A program made the position numbers and the translations under genes. A DNA stretch of 64,000 nucleotides from Cristatella mucedo (Eukaryota > Bryozoa > Phylactolaemata > Cristatellidae): contig WPIO01000001.1 in the NCBI GenBank assembly GCA_009760855.2, forward strand, positions 10,352,501-10,416,500. Reading direction: 5' to 3'. The notes under the pieces are model-generated. The model was not told the DNA's origin. It saw only the letters and a program-made list of their open reading frames with translations, and ran no database searches. Shown here piece by piece: positions 31,801-40,632 of this stretch (the stretch's first letter is position 1; each line of letters begins with the position of its first letter).

Positions 31801-34800
31801 AAAGATTGAGTCACTAACCATCCTAGAGGCAATTTAAATGGTCGGTATCATGTTGTATGTACCTACATTTGTAATGCAACAAACCTACAAAGACTAAGAC
31901 GGTGTTACACTTAGAGTGTATTCTATATCACAACCAAAGTGAAAGCGGCCTTCTATGCTCCTACAGTAGCCAAGAGACTCCCATCTCTTGCAACAAATAG
32001 AAAGTGAGATGTGTTGCTGAGTCAGGAGGCCAGTCGAGGAAGTGAACAGCACGAAGTAGCAAGTACAAGTTGGCTGGACATGTTGGCATGTGTCAGAGTC
32101 AGAAGCAAGAAAGACGATGTTGCATAAGAATTGTAGAAGTGAGTTCCATAAGCCCGGGACCTACAGAGCAAATGCTTCTTTCGCCAATGGTCTTTGAGTA
32201 AAAGTATGGAACATGTAATTTATTGTCCAGAGGGCCTTAGGGCACAAATAATGCAAAAATTGTGCAGCACTTCAGCTGAGCATTAACAAGCCAAGCCATG
32301 AGCAGCCTCGATCAAAGTTGGACTTTTACTTTGTATTTGTTGATCAACAATGGGCTATTGCAGCTCTTTCATCACTGGAGACACGTGGCTGAGCCTTTTG
32401 TATTTGTTTACCAGCCTTGCAATCATTGTTGAGGTCTATTGCTCTTTTTCGGTAGCCTAGCCAAACTGAATAACAGTAAGTAGTCTAGTCTAGACGGAAC
32501 CAGGAAGCTAGCAAAAACTTTAGCTGGTCACCGTAGTATGCAGTCTCTAATCTTGGACATGGATCAAACGTGATGACCGGCTGTGGTGTGATCGAAATTA
32601 CTAAAAAGTCGAAACTTTTAAATGTCAAGCAGTCGTGAAAGAGGACGTCTAAATTACAAGCACACGGTGAGCCGTGATGGCACACTAGGTAAGGCTGTCA
32701 GAGCGGTTGCTTTTCACGACCTCGTCCCGAGGTCGTGGGTTCGAATCCTGCAGTGGGCGATCCTTTATCGCCACTGCAAGCGGTGGTGATAGCCGTAAAG
32801 GCTCTTCTGTCGCTATACAAAAGAGGCTGTTAAATCAGCTAGCATTTATTATGATAATGGTGGCACAACAGCACCATCAATTAGAAGAGCACAGTCTCCA
32901 AGATCAGCGGTATGCTAAGGGTGTCTCTTATAAGAGGAGTTTCAGGCTAGCTTCCTTCTTTGGTGTACGTCTCGACAAGGCTGGGGGAGATGCCAGAGAG
33001 ATTCCACGATATTCCATGCAGCAGACCACAAAGATAGCACTGCATCTTATACTTCCCAGGAGATTAGAACTGTAAATGGCTCGTTGGGCCATCTGCAGTT
33101 TACATACCAACCACTAGGCGAATCACAAAGCCAGCCAGTAAGAGGCAGTGAGCACCATCTGCCTGGCATTAGCTGGCAGTTCACTAAGTAATGGTACAAG
33201 CACCCCTACAACAACCAAAACTAGGGCAGGGCAGCCGGGATCACATTATGGAGCACTGACCCATAGGCAGTAAGGGAGGTCGAGCTTGCAAAGATTGATT
33301 GTCAACAGGGTTCCAAATCAAGCAACCATGAGCAATGGATACTGTGTGGTGTTCTGGACTAAAGCCTTCTGAATCGCTCTCCAAAAAAATTTCCTAGTAC
33401 AAAGTGATGCCAAAAATCTTGCCTAAAGGCGTGTGCAGCCGGAACAGACCAACCTTCTCGGATTTCTCTTCCCTGGCATACGCCTAGTTTTAGAACCGTT
33501 CCTCGGCTACAAGGCCCTATTTCACAGTCAAACTAGGTCTGTCAAAAATTCTGGCACTAGGGAATCTGTATATGCCATGCAGTTTATTCCATTCATACTC
33601 ATCGTTCTGCCAGCTCTAGCCTTCAAGACATCTTGTTTTACTTACCAAGGCATTTTTAGGCCTAGATCAAATTCATACCCTGACCCGGTGGGCCACTGCA
33701 TTCATAGAAGTCCCTAACCAAACTATCCTAGCAAAAACATCAGTGTTTTCATAAGGATGTTCCAGTACTTCTTTTTTTGCAAGTTTTGACTGCTTTTACT
33801 CACTTCAAGCAGCCACTGGGAAGAATCAAACAGGTTCTTCTTCAGCAGAGCTCGGTTAAATACATGGGTAACAGTTGAAGTGGCATAAAGCAAAAGGTAA
33901 ACTCTGGAAAAACCAGCTAAGACTTTTAAGCTGAGGATTCCGGTTTCAATGCTTGCCTTCTTTGACTAGATAAACTTTGAAATGAGGTCAGTAGAGGCAG
34001 GCTCGAAAGTGGACATTGAGGTAAAGCAAGCAACAGAGGGTGCCGAGTACAATGGGGATATTAAATTGGGGATGGACTCTCTGGTCGTATTTATCTAGCT
34101 GACAAAAAAGCTAGAAAAACACCTAGACCAACATAAAGATCGCTAGGTATCGTGCTCACCTGCAAGTGGTTAAGGAGATTGCTGATAGTCGACGTCAGAA
34201 TTTTTGGATTGTGCATCTCTGATACAACTATGCTTTATAGAAGCTCGACTTGGCCTTAGCTAGGATGGATTGGTATGACCAACAATGCTCCTCGTATGCC
34301 AATAGATGAACAGTCTGTCCTGATGGCCCAGCAAAAAACTAGCCAGAGCATGAGCCCCTCTGCAAGTACATCACATACTTTTTCTTGTCTTGTGCATCTG
34401 CATTTTTCAGATGACCGACGAAAAAATGCGAGTTGCGACCAATACGAAGATAACAAGCACCACACTCACATGCTGCCATGATGTGCCTATAAACGACCTA
34501 CCCTAAACTGATAGGTAAGGCATGCATTATTCATTGTATAGCGCCCCAAGATAACTTAATCTCTATTCAGGCGCTTCACATGTGCCTCGGGGCTCGAGCC
34601 CACGACCTCAGCCAGACCTTGGTTGGGGCGAGCACCTTAACCGCTGGACCAAACCAGCTCGGCATATATGGTAGTCAACAACCTTACCCAAGCCATATTT
34701 AACAGACAACGGCTCAAGCTTAGACAGCAGCCCAGTGCCGGAGTAGCCATCCTTGTCACCATTTAGCCAAAAGGTCTTATAGCCAAGGTCCTCAAGCTCT

Positions 34801-37800
34801 TTACGAGGTATTGATTTGACATCACATTTTGTCTCTTGGATGCAGACAAAATCAGCATTTTCTGCCTTTATGTACGTAGTGCCGTCTTTCTGAAATGAAA
34901 TAAATATAAGCTTCAACATATTTAATATGAACATGCACACTATGTCTTCCATTAATAAAAAAATATATATAATCATTTGTATAACGCCCTAAGAGACCTC
35001 AATCTCTATTCAAGCACTTTACATAAGCAGCAGGGCTCGAGCCCACGACCTTGGTCATGAAAGGCGGCCGCCTTACCCACCCCTGGGCTAAACCAGGGCA
35101 GTTGTTTGACACTATTGACCATCGAAAAAGCAAAACGTTAACCATGGATACAGGTACAAAGATGCACCAATTGTAAGGTATCCTGACAGGTCAGTGACTA
35201 TAGATGTAATCAGTCCGAATTATAAAGGCAAGCGACTGCATGTGCCAATGGCAAATCACCAGGTAGGACTTACCAGCATGTATCTAGTAAAGGTGAAGTT
35301 GGATCACGTCAGTACCACCTCAGGAATACTGACTTGGGTAGAATCTCTCGGTGAGTTCAGCTCTGCTGCATTTCACCATGTGTACTCTCCCATTTGGCAA
35401 TACAATCATTACACATAAATACTCCTCTCATTTTTTTCAGCTGACACGCAGCTGAACGTGCACTTTGACCACTCTCTGCCTTCCAGCACCAAAAATAAGT
35501 GCCTTGCAGCATTATTGCCGATGTTTGCTTTTGGATGAATTGAATTACGATAACATCTACTCAATAGTTGAGACAAAACTATCACTCAAAATCTTCTCGT
35601 GTAACCCTCAAAATTAGCTCGGCAAGCATCTCCCTCACAGAATTGTAAAATGACCTTTTGCATAATGGTCACATCAGCTCCACTGTCAAATCTGCCTACC
35701 ATCAGCTATACGTCACAGAAAAGTAGGCATACTAACATAAAGACAACACCACAGAGTGGGCCATGCATTTATAATACCTGTCTAGACACCTGTAACTCAA
35801 CTTACCGAAGGTCTTCTTGTCAGGGCTATAAGATGCTAGCAGTTGATGCAAAAATCGGTAACTAAGCTTACCTGTTGTGAACGTCAACTGCTAATTACAC
35901 CACTTCCACAACCTGCACTGGTGCCCTGTTACGCAGCACATCGACTTCAACCTCCAGTCACTTTATGCCTCTTCATTCTCGTGCTCTGGCCAACCTCTTC
36001 GAAATACACACTTCTTGGGCTATTAATGTTTCCACCAACTCCTGTCATTCGAATTTGTTGAGCCCCTAACCAACCTTAAATCATTTGGAGACCATCGTTC
36101 AGTTGCCATGGTCCCAAAGCCTGGAGATCACTGTAGACTGACAAAACATTCCCTGGTTTGACGACATTTAAAGGAAGTAAAATCCCACGTCCTTCACAAC
36201 ATGTACTCTATCCATGTGCATTGTCCTTAATGAGCTTTTACACGTTAAAGCAGTGTATTGTATCCACTGATTAGTAGATATGCCTCCCTTTTAGCATGAG
36301 TAACCACAAATATGTGTCGTTTTCTTAATGTTTTACACAACTGCTTTTATTATTATTAATGCTATCATATTACTATGTATTATAAATCAACTTGCAATGT
36401 TATTATCATTATGTTTACAGGTCATGTAATTTCACATTGATCTCCTAACCAACACATCACATCTTTCTATGGCTAATAAAAGAAATGGATACCGTGCAAA
36501 AATGTCCTTTGTCTAAAGTTTTGATAAAAGTGTTCACCTCTGTCAAGGAAGACTACAAGCCCTCTAGACTCTGCTCCCACTGCCCTACTTCTATGATGCA
36601 TAGATCATATGCTGCCAAGAATGTCTAATATAATAAACATTTCCTTAGCTTCAGGTAGTGTCCCTACATCTTTAAAAGGGGTGCTGTTAGCCAGATGCTT
36701 ACATTCTGCAAGGTAAATGATAAATGTGGGCCAGGCAGGACAGCAGGTTAAAGGAGCCTAATTCTCTTTCAAACGCTATGTCTAAGCAGATTGCCTATTG
36801 GCTGATGGCCAAAGTGTTTGCAAAGTGCAGACCCATAGCCATCAGCTTAATCCTAATAAATTCTGCTACAACAAAGACAGGCAAGAGAATTAGGTCGGTC
36901 GATTCATGATAGTGTTATAGATAATACCTTCATGGCTCAGATCGAAGCTGTTGCCACAGTCAGTTCATGATCTAGGCACAAGGACTGCGCTGCTGCAGCC
37001 GACTCAATAAGAAATTGGGTTTGATCATCAAGTGGGCAGGTACACTAGATCAAGAAAACAATAATTCATCTGTATAAAACCCTAAGAGAATTTAATATCT
37101 ATTCACTTCACATATGCCATGGGGCTTGAGCCCACGACGTCGGTCATCAAATACATTCACCGTGCTGTCCCTGTGCATGTCACCCCTAACCATGTTATGA
37201 TTATTGTCATTAAGCATGCTACCACTAACCATTCGATCGTGCTTTGCAGCTAATGTAGTGCCTAGAAAGAAATTGAGTTATCTGAGGGTGCTATATCAAA
37301 TGTATTATTAGTATTATTATGACCTGTCCTTAAAGGTGAGCATCTTTAACACTAGTCAAAGCAGCGAGGGTATCTCCATAGCTTGCCAAAATTCAGCCCT
37401 AGGAAGTTAACTTGGACTAGATCGGCAGTCGAATATATATATATATAGCTTTATTAGAACCTAATGGTACCACTTAGAAATGAACATGAGGTGAGAAGCA
37501 ATGAACAGGTGCTAAGCTGTACCTGACTCACTGCAGAGAAAACTCTTTAGGGCCCATGCATTCCCTCTATTTGATCAGTACCTTCAGCAAGTCAACCCTC
37601 CATCATTTCCAAAATTGTCTGTGACTTGTGGACTAGGTCATAGAGGCAAATCCTACATCATCTCTCGTGTTTGACTGGTTGAAACCAGCACCACGGTTGG
37701 CAGCTGCTTCGAAGTTCTATTCTTTGAAACCGGCACAAGCTGGCGAGAGGTGTCAAGCTGGCGAGAGGTGTCAAGCTGGCGAGCGGTGTCAAGCTGGCGA

Positions 37801-40256
37801 GCGGTGTCAAGCTGGCGAGCGGTGTCAAGCTGGCGAGCGGTGTCAAGCTGGCGAGCGGTGTCAAGCTGGCGAGCGGTGTCAAGCTGGCGAGCGGTGTCAA
37901 GCTGGCGAGCGGTGTCAAGCTGGCGAGCGGTGTCAAGCTGGCGAGCGGTGTCAAGCTGGCGAGCGGTGTCAAGCTGGCGAGCGGTGTCAAGCTGGCGAGC
38001 GGTGTCAAGCTGGCGAGCGAGGTGTCAAGCTGGCGAGCGGTGTCAAGCTGGCGAGCGGTGTCAAGCTGGCGAGCGGTGTCAAGCTGGCGAGCGGTGTCAA
38101 GCTGGCGAGCGGTGTCAAGCTGGCGAGCGGTGTCAAGCTGGCGAGCGGTGTCAAGCTGGCGAGCGGTGTCAAGCTGGCGAGCGGTGTCAAGCTGGCGAGC
38201 GGTGTCAAGCTGGCGAGCGGTGTCAAGCTGGCGAGCGGTGTCAAGCTGGCGAGCGGTGTCAAGCTGGCGAGCGGTGTCAAGCTGGCGAGCGGTGTCAAGC
38301 TGGCGAGCGGTGTCAAGCTGGCGAGCGGTGTCAAGCTGGCGAGCGGTGTCAAGCTGGCGAGCGGTGTCAAGCTGGCGAGCGGGTGGCAAGCTGGCGAGCG
38401 GTGTCAAGCTGGCGAGCGGTGTCAAGCTGGCGAGCGGTGTCAAGCTGGCGAGCGGTGGGCGAGCTGGCGAGCTGGCGTGAGGTGTCAAGCTGGCGAGCGG
38501 TGTCAAGCTGGCGAGCGGTGTCAAGCTGGCGAGCGGTGTCAAGCTGGCGAGCGGTGTCAAGCTGGCGAGCGGTGTCAAGCTGGCGAGCGGTGTCAAGCTG
38601 GCGAGCAGTGTCAAGCTGTAACACGCTGTCCATGGTGCCATGCCTGGAGCTCGGCAAGGCAAGAAAACAGGCATATAACTGCTGCCAAGTGGTGTGCATT
38701 CCAAGGCATCCGAAGGCACAGTGATATGGGATGAAAAGCCTAGGCTTGGTCCAGAGGTAAGGTGTTCACCTTTAACAAGCAAGGTCGTAGGCTCGACCCA
38801 TGAGGTACATATAAAGCACACGACTAGAGATTCGGTTCTCTTAGGTTGGTACACAAATGATATACTTACATAGAAATAATGACAGAATTATATCACCTAA
38901 GCACTTCTAGCGACTGTTGCACCTGCTCTGGGGTCCTAGGCTGTTGTATTCACTCCCAAAATTCCTAAACACACACTATCTTTTCTCCTGCTGTGGATTT
39001 GGGCACTTCCTTTTAAGCAGTGCGTTGTTGTTACTGCACTACTTACTTCCTCGACAGTCTTCTTGATTCTGCTCGGTTCCCCTAGTGTAGCGTGAAATTG
39101 ATGCTGCAGGATACAAAACAGGCACGAAAAGCCATCTATGCATTCAGTGCACTAAATAAAACACGAGAATCATTGCCATACAGTCCTCGAGTCTTCGTTG
39201 AGTTCAAGATGGAGATTAACATATATGCATATATACATCCACAGCATAACAACAAAAAGGCCTAAAGTAGCCACCAGCTTCAGCCCTCCCATTACAATTT
39301 GCATCGAACGTTTAAACACAAGAAAGCATAGCCGGATGCGCTGGAAGCTTGGGTAGCAGTTGAAAATGACGTGAATCGCCCCCTACAACGCTGAGGTTAC
39401 TGTCACCCACAAAACGAGAGCTTAGGAGCCCTTAAAAATGCAAGAGGTCGCTCACCACTTTGCTCGTCCATAAAGAAAATCTTACAGCATGACAATACAG
39501 ATGCGATGCTAGGCAATCTACCATAGAGGTGGCATAGGGTATTACAATGCAACCTCGTTTTATCGCATAAAAACGAGCAAAATTACGACAAAATACAACA
39601 GATCGAAAACGCATCATACTAGTATAGTCAACGAGACTTCGGTAATGCGTCTCGAATGTTCGAGTAGGCCGGCTTTAAATGGGTATTGCGCCATCAGCTC
39701 GGTCCGTTTGCGAAGATCTGCGCGCCAAAATCCGGCTCATACTTTCACTAAGCCGTGTAGCTGTTATAAATCACTTCCCCGATTCTAGCGGGACGACCGA
39801 TACGCCGAAGTACGACGAGGAAGGAATCCGCACCAAAACTCACCTTCAGCCAGGCCCGTATACCGTTAACATTGAGTGACGCAAACTTTTTAGTCCAAGG
39901 ACTTCCAGACGGGGTCTTCGCAGACGACGCGAAAGAGGAGTCGCTAGGAACTTCGACAGGCTCAGAGGCGTCTGCGCTTTCTTTAGCGTCATCGACTGCT
40001 TTTATGAAGGTACGTTTCTCTTTGGGCTGGTCCTCACATGATTTAGCTGCCTAAAATACGACCAATATTAAGCCATCATTAAGCGTTCCCATAGAGGCTG
40101 GGCTGAAACTACGCTTTCAGACGCGTCTACACGAAACATAGCAGAACTACCCAACGGCTTTTGCGTTCCGTACATATGGCGCTAATACCGCACTAGCATC
40201 TTTTCAAAGCACGAGAAATGCATATTACGAAATCCTACTTTCCGCTTTGGTGGCAT
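21551..40256 (-). CDS. APEX1: AP endonuclease (APEX1 / exonuclease III family), seven coding exons
   Basis: Abasic-site endonuclease of base excision repair. It nicks DNA 5' of abasic sites with Mg2+. Joining seven exons on the minus strand gives about 315 residues (human APE1 has 318), and every junction keeps phase and uses GT-AG. Visible active-site equivalents: Asn66 in NVNG, Glu94 in IQETKC, Tyr167 and Asn170 in YVPNSGRG, Asp207 and Asn209 in [10 protein letters not shown], Phe263 and Trp277 lining the abasic pocket, Asp280 in WRLDYF, and Asp305-His306 in GSDHCP. The N-terminus (MPPKRKAAK) is basic, fitting a nuclear signal. Human Asp70 is Asn here, as in E. coli ExoIII, and redox Cys65 is Ala63. 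An in-frame TGA abuts the ATG, fixing the start. Introns total about 17.8 kb and are packed with repeats. The family call is near certain; function is inferred from homology. Confidence 0.95.
21841..22024 (-). CDS. APEX1: APEX1 coding exon 6
   Basis: 184 nt. Acceptor 'attttag', donor 'gtatgtattg'. It encodes [20 protein letters not shown] through [18 protein letters not shown]. It was absent as an open frame because it has no internal Met start. Phe263 and Met267 correspond to human Phe266 and Met270. Confidence 0.96.
22025..23996 (-). other. APEX1 intron 5
   Basis: About 2 kb. Apart from the family A SINE at 22822-22951 I recognise nothing in it. Confidence 0.8.
22822..22951 (-). mobile_element. 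SINE family A copy, head truncated
   Basis: The plus-strand text 'tatagcgccccaagagaact' through 'gggctcgagcccacgacc' matches the 10.9 kb copy closely. It stops after 'gagcaccttaac', so the first part of the head is lost. It lies in an APEX1 intron in the same orientation as the gene. Confidence 0.88.
23997..24143 (-). CDS. APEX1: APEX1 coding exon 5 (Asp/Asn catalytic pair)
   Basis: 147 nt. Acceptor 'ataatgcag', donor 'gtaagtaagg'. It encodes [14 protein letters not shown] through [11 protein letters not shown], the most conserved block of the family. Confidence 0.97.
24537..24660 (-). other. Unassigned exon-like open stretch in APEX1 intron 4
   Basis: On the minus strand, 'gagttttttcag' precedes an open stretch reading [17 protein letters not shown] and on to GGCKCDEPC. 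Composition and an acceptor-like start look coding, but no family comes to mind. It does not belong to APEX1, whose exons 4 and 5 join perfectly without it. It may be a remnant of an element or of another gene. Confidence 0.25.
25003..25023. repeat. (CA)n microsatellite
   Basis: A short run of alternating CA in an APEX1 intron. Confidence 0.8.
25108..25262 (-). mobile_element. SINE family A copy, diverged
   Basis: It shows the tail ('tatagcaccctaaaagaact', 'tctctattcgggtgcttcc'), the complement of the B box ('gactcgagcatacgatctc') and the complement of the head ('ttaaccactgggccaaaccg'). An extra internal segment of about 25 bp repeats the 'ccttaacc' text. Confidence 0.8.
25828..25925 (-). 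mobile_element. 3' tail of L2-like LINE
   Basis: A 27-bp (AAT)n run is followed by 'gcacttgataaagcaccctc' and 'tctaggcgctttaaattagc'. It is the complement of the LINE 3' end and is severely 5'-truncated. Confidence 0.88.
26375..26446 (-). CDS. APEX1: APEX1 coding exon 4
   Basis: A 72-nt exon encoding [16 protein letters not shown] and the following strand. Acceptor 'cttttgtag', donor 'gtaagt'. Phases 1 in and 1 out match the neighbours exactly (Gly and Tyr codons split). Confidence 0.95.
28100..30616 (+). mobile_element. L2-like LINE, 5'-truncated, RT region nearly open
   Basis: Non-LTR retrotransposon. Coding runs in three frames (28319-29227, 29185-29583, 29580-30359), so two frameshifts separate an otherwise long protein. 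Motifs in order: a linker before RT; the block ending '[17 protein letters not shown]' and '[10 protein letters not shown]'; '[17 protein letters not shown]'; a [12 protein letters not shown] variant; YAADTQLY, where Ala replaces the catalytic first Asp of YADD; '[12 protein letters not shown]'; and the C-terminal '[10 protein letters not shown]', '[15 protein letters not shown]', 'AWNSLP'. About 250 bp of 3' UTR follow, with a hairpin (AAAGCGCC/GGCGCTTT) and an (ATT)n end. The endonuclease is almost entirely missing. The hairpin and repeat end point to the L2 clade within the CR1/L2 group. It lies antisense in an APEX1 intron. The copy is inactive. Confidence 0.92.
31547..31690 (+). mobile_element. 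SINE family A copy
   Basis: Reads forward: 'agctggtttggtcagtggtc', B box 'gtcgtgggctcgagtcccga', tail 'aaggattaagttctcttacg', then 'aatgaattatattatta'. The hairpin of the tail is decayed. Confidence 0.87.
31985..32480 (-). mobile_element. Second LINE family, C-terminal fragment
   Basis: Parallel to 11691-12290. Shared text includes 'cataagaattgtagaagtga', 'gttccataagcccgggacct' and 'ttcatcactggagacacgtg'. It is strongly decayed. Confidence 0.7.
32668..32855 (+). mobile_element. SINE family B, well-preserved copy
   Basis: Head 'gagccgtgatggcacactag' with 'gtaag', B box 'gtcgtgggttcgaatcctgc', body 'gggcgatcctttatcgcc' and 'aagcggtggtgatagccgt', end 'aagaggctgttaaatcagct'. The B box matches the Pol III consensus. 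The tail is unrelated to the LINE tail of family A, so another LINE may mobilise it. Copies are at 19016, 54490, 54665 and 56912. Confidence 0.87.
34526..34661 (-). mobile_element. SINE family A copy, 26 bp past the exon 3 donor of APEX1
   Basis: Full-length tail, B box ('ggggctcgagcccacgacct' on plus) and head ('ccgctggaccaaaccagctc' on plus). It has the same orientation as the gene. Its 5' head begins just inside the intron after exon 3. Confidence 0.9.
34688..34889 (-). CDS. APEX1: APEX1 coding exon 3 (catalytic Glu)
   Basis: 67 codons plus one base. Acceptor 'ttcatttcag', donor 'gtaaggttgt'. It contains [10 protein letters not shown] and the GYSGTGLLS loop. Two family A SINEs in the same orientation flank it (34526-34661 and 34968-35100). 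Confidence 0.95.
34968..35100 (-). mobile_element. SINE family A copy upstream of APEX1 exon 3
   Basis: Diverged copy: 'tataacgccctaagagacct', 'gggctcgagcccacgacctt', 'gggctaaaccagggc'. It lies 78 bp before the exon 3 acceptor, in the same orientation as the gene. Confidence 0.82.
35101..36240 (+). mobile_element. Decayed L2-like LINE fragment
   Basis: Begins with 'tttgacactattgaccatcg' (the FDTIDH motif). It continues with 'gctgacacgcagctgaacgt' (ADTQL), a 'tcagctccactgtcaaatct' segment and the 'cctaaccaaccttaaatca' C-terminal region. No frame is intact. Confidence 0.7.
36540..36700 (+). mobile_element. Small LINE fragment (pre-RT region)
   Basis: 'actacaagccctctagactc', 'atgcatagatcatatgctgc' and 'agcttcaggtagtgtccct' correspond to 28855-28985 of the 28 kb LINE. 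Confidence 0.65.
37063..37160 (-). mobile_element. SINE family A remnant
   Basis: 'aaccctaagagaatttaata', 'atgccatggggcttgagccc' and 'acgacgtcggtcatc' match the tail and B-box part. The head is missing. Confidence 0.7.
37163..37320 (+). mobile_element. 3' tail fragment of L2-like LINE
   Basis: 'ctgtgcatgtcacccctaac', 'accactaaccattcgatcgt', 'gcctagaaagaaattgagtt' and 'gagggtgctatatc' reproduce the LINE 3' UTR. It ends in TTATTA repeats. Confidence 0.8.
37735..38622. repeat. 18-bp minisatellite, about 49 units, in APEX1 intron 2
   Basis: Head-to-tail copies of 'tgtcaagctggcgagcgg' are almost identical over nearly 900 bp. A few variant units occur near 37740-37775, 38008-38030, 38380-38395 and 38450-38485. 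Because 18 is a multiple of 3 and the unit has no stop, long frames of 6-residue repeats (such as SSWRAV, QAGERC, KLASGV; LASLTP on the other strand) open on both strands. They are not genes. The high identity suggests recent expansion and likely length polymorphism. Confidence 0.97.
38737..38866 (+). mobile_element. SINE family A remnant
   Basis: Forward copy: 'taggcttggtccagaggtaa', B-box area 'aggtcgtaggctcgacccat', tail 'actagagattcggttctctt', end 'acacaaatgatat'. It is strongly diverged and sits directly beside the minisatellite. Confidence 0.7.
38867..39843 (-). other. Rest of APEX1 intron 2 next to exon 2
   Basis: No recognised repeat or gene. The short minus-strand frame at 39432-39617 has no motif. 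Confidence 0.5.
39844..40050 (-). CDS. APEX1: APEX1 coding exon 2
   Basis: 69 codons, phase 0 at both ends. The acceptor is 'gtcgtattttag' and the donor 'gtgagttttg'. It encodes the acidic/Ser-rich linker and the first catalytic strand [16 protein letters not shown]. Confidence 0.93.
40239..40256 (-). CDS. APEX1: APEX1 coding exon 1 (start codon)
   Basis: Encodes MPPKRK, then a GTAGGA donor. The next exon joins in phase 0 and continues [10 protein letters not shown]. It was too short to appear as an open frame. I chose it because the basic start resembles known APEX1 N-termini, and the next exon has an in-frame stop (TAG of its acceptor) immediately upstream and needs a separate start. The intron is 188 bp. 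Confidence 0.8.
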
Positions 40257-40346
40257 TCACGAAATTTTCCTGCTTTTAGTGAAAGCGTACGCGGATTTGC
40301 AGCAAGAGAATCTGAGCGACCACGAGACCGGCCCCCACCACACCAT
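40257..40346 (-). promoter_or_regulatory. Possible in-frame upstream ORF ending at the APEX1 start codon
   Basis: An ATG at 40346-40344 in a favourable context (gccgcATGg) opens 29 codons. The stop TGA is directly followed by the APEX1 ATG (TGAATG), in the same frame. If the mRNA starts upstream of 40346, this uORF could lower or regulate initiation at the main start. The transcription start is unknown. The in-frame stop also shows that the protein cannot begin further upstream in this exon. Confidence 0.4.
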
Positions 40347-40615
40347 GCGGCCGGAAGGTGAAGGTTGATTAACGAGGTAGAAGTGCTCTGAAGAAATATC
40401 AAAATTAGGGGTGGGGGAATAAGCATCCTATGAGAAGCAGAGCCGTGATTTTTATGTATGGTTTAAGACCCGTAAATAGTGAAAAACTATTGCGCACAAT
40501 CTTAGTGTTTGCGAGTTATTTAGCATAAAGTGAGGACCAACAAAAAAAGCATGCACACTTCCTTAACAGACCGTCCCTGCCCCAGGTCTTACAGAGAGCG
40601 ACCCTAGGGTCTCTG

Positions 40616-40632
40616 CCCCCCCCCCCCCCCCC
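40616..40632. repeat. Poly-C run
   Basis: About 17 consecutive C residues upstream of APEX1. I see no other feature between 40350 and 41800. Confidence 0.9.

Larger units (their letters stand above)
26447..34687 (-). other. APEX1 intron 3, repeat-rich
   Basis: An 8.2-kb intron holding the large LINE (28100-30616), SINEs of both families (31547, 32668, 34526) and a second-family LINE piece (31985-32480). I see nothing in 26500-28000 or in 32860-34500. Confidence 0.85.

Noticed and set aside
37735-38622. CRISPR-like array
   Set aside because: The units are contiguous 18-bp tandem repeats with no unique spacers, in an animal genome.
37658-38854. Open frames of 398, 355 and 324 codons
   Set aside because: They are three readings of the same stop-free 18-bp minisatellite on both strands, with no unique sequence of a known family and no start context.
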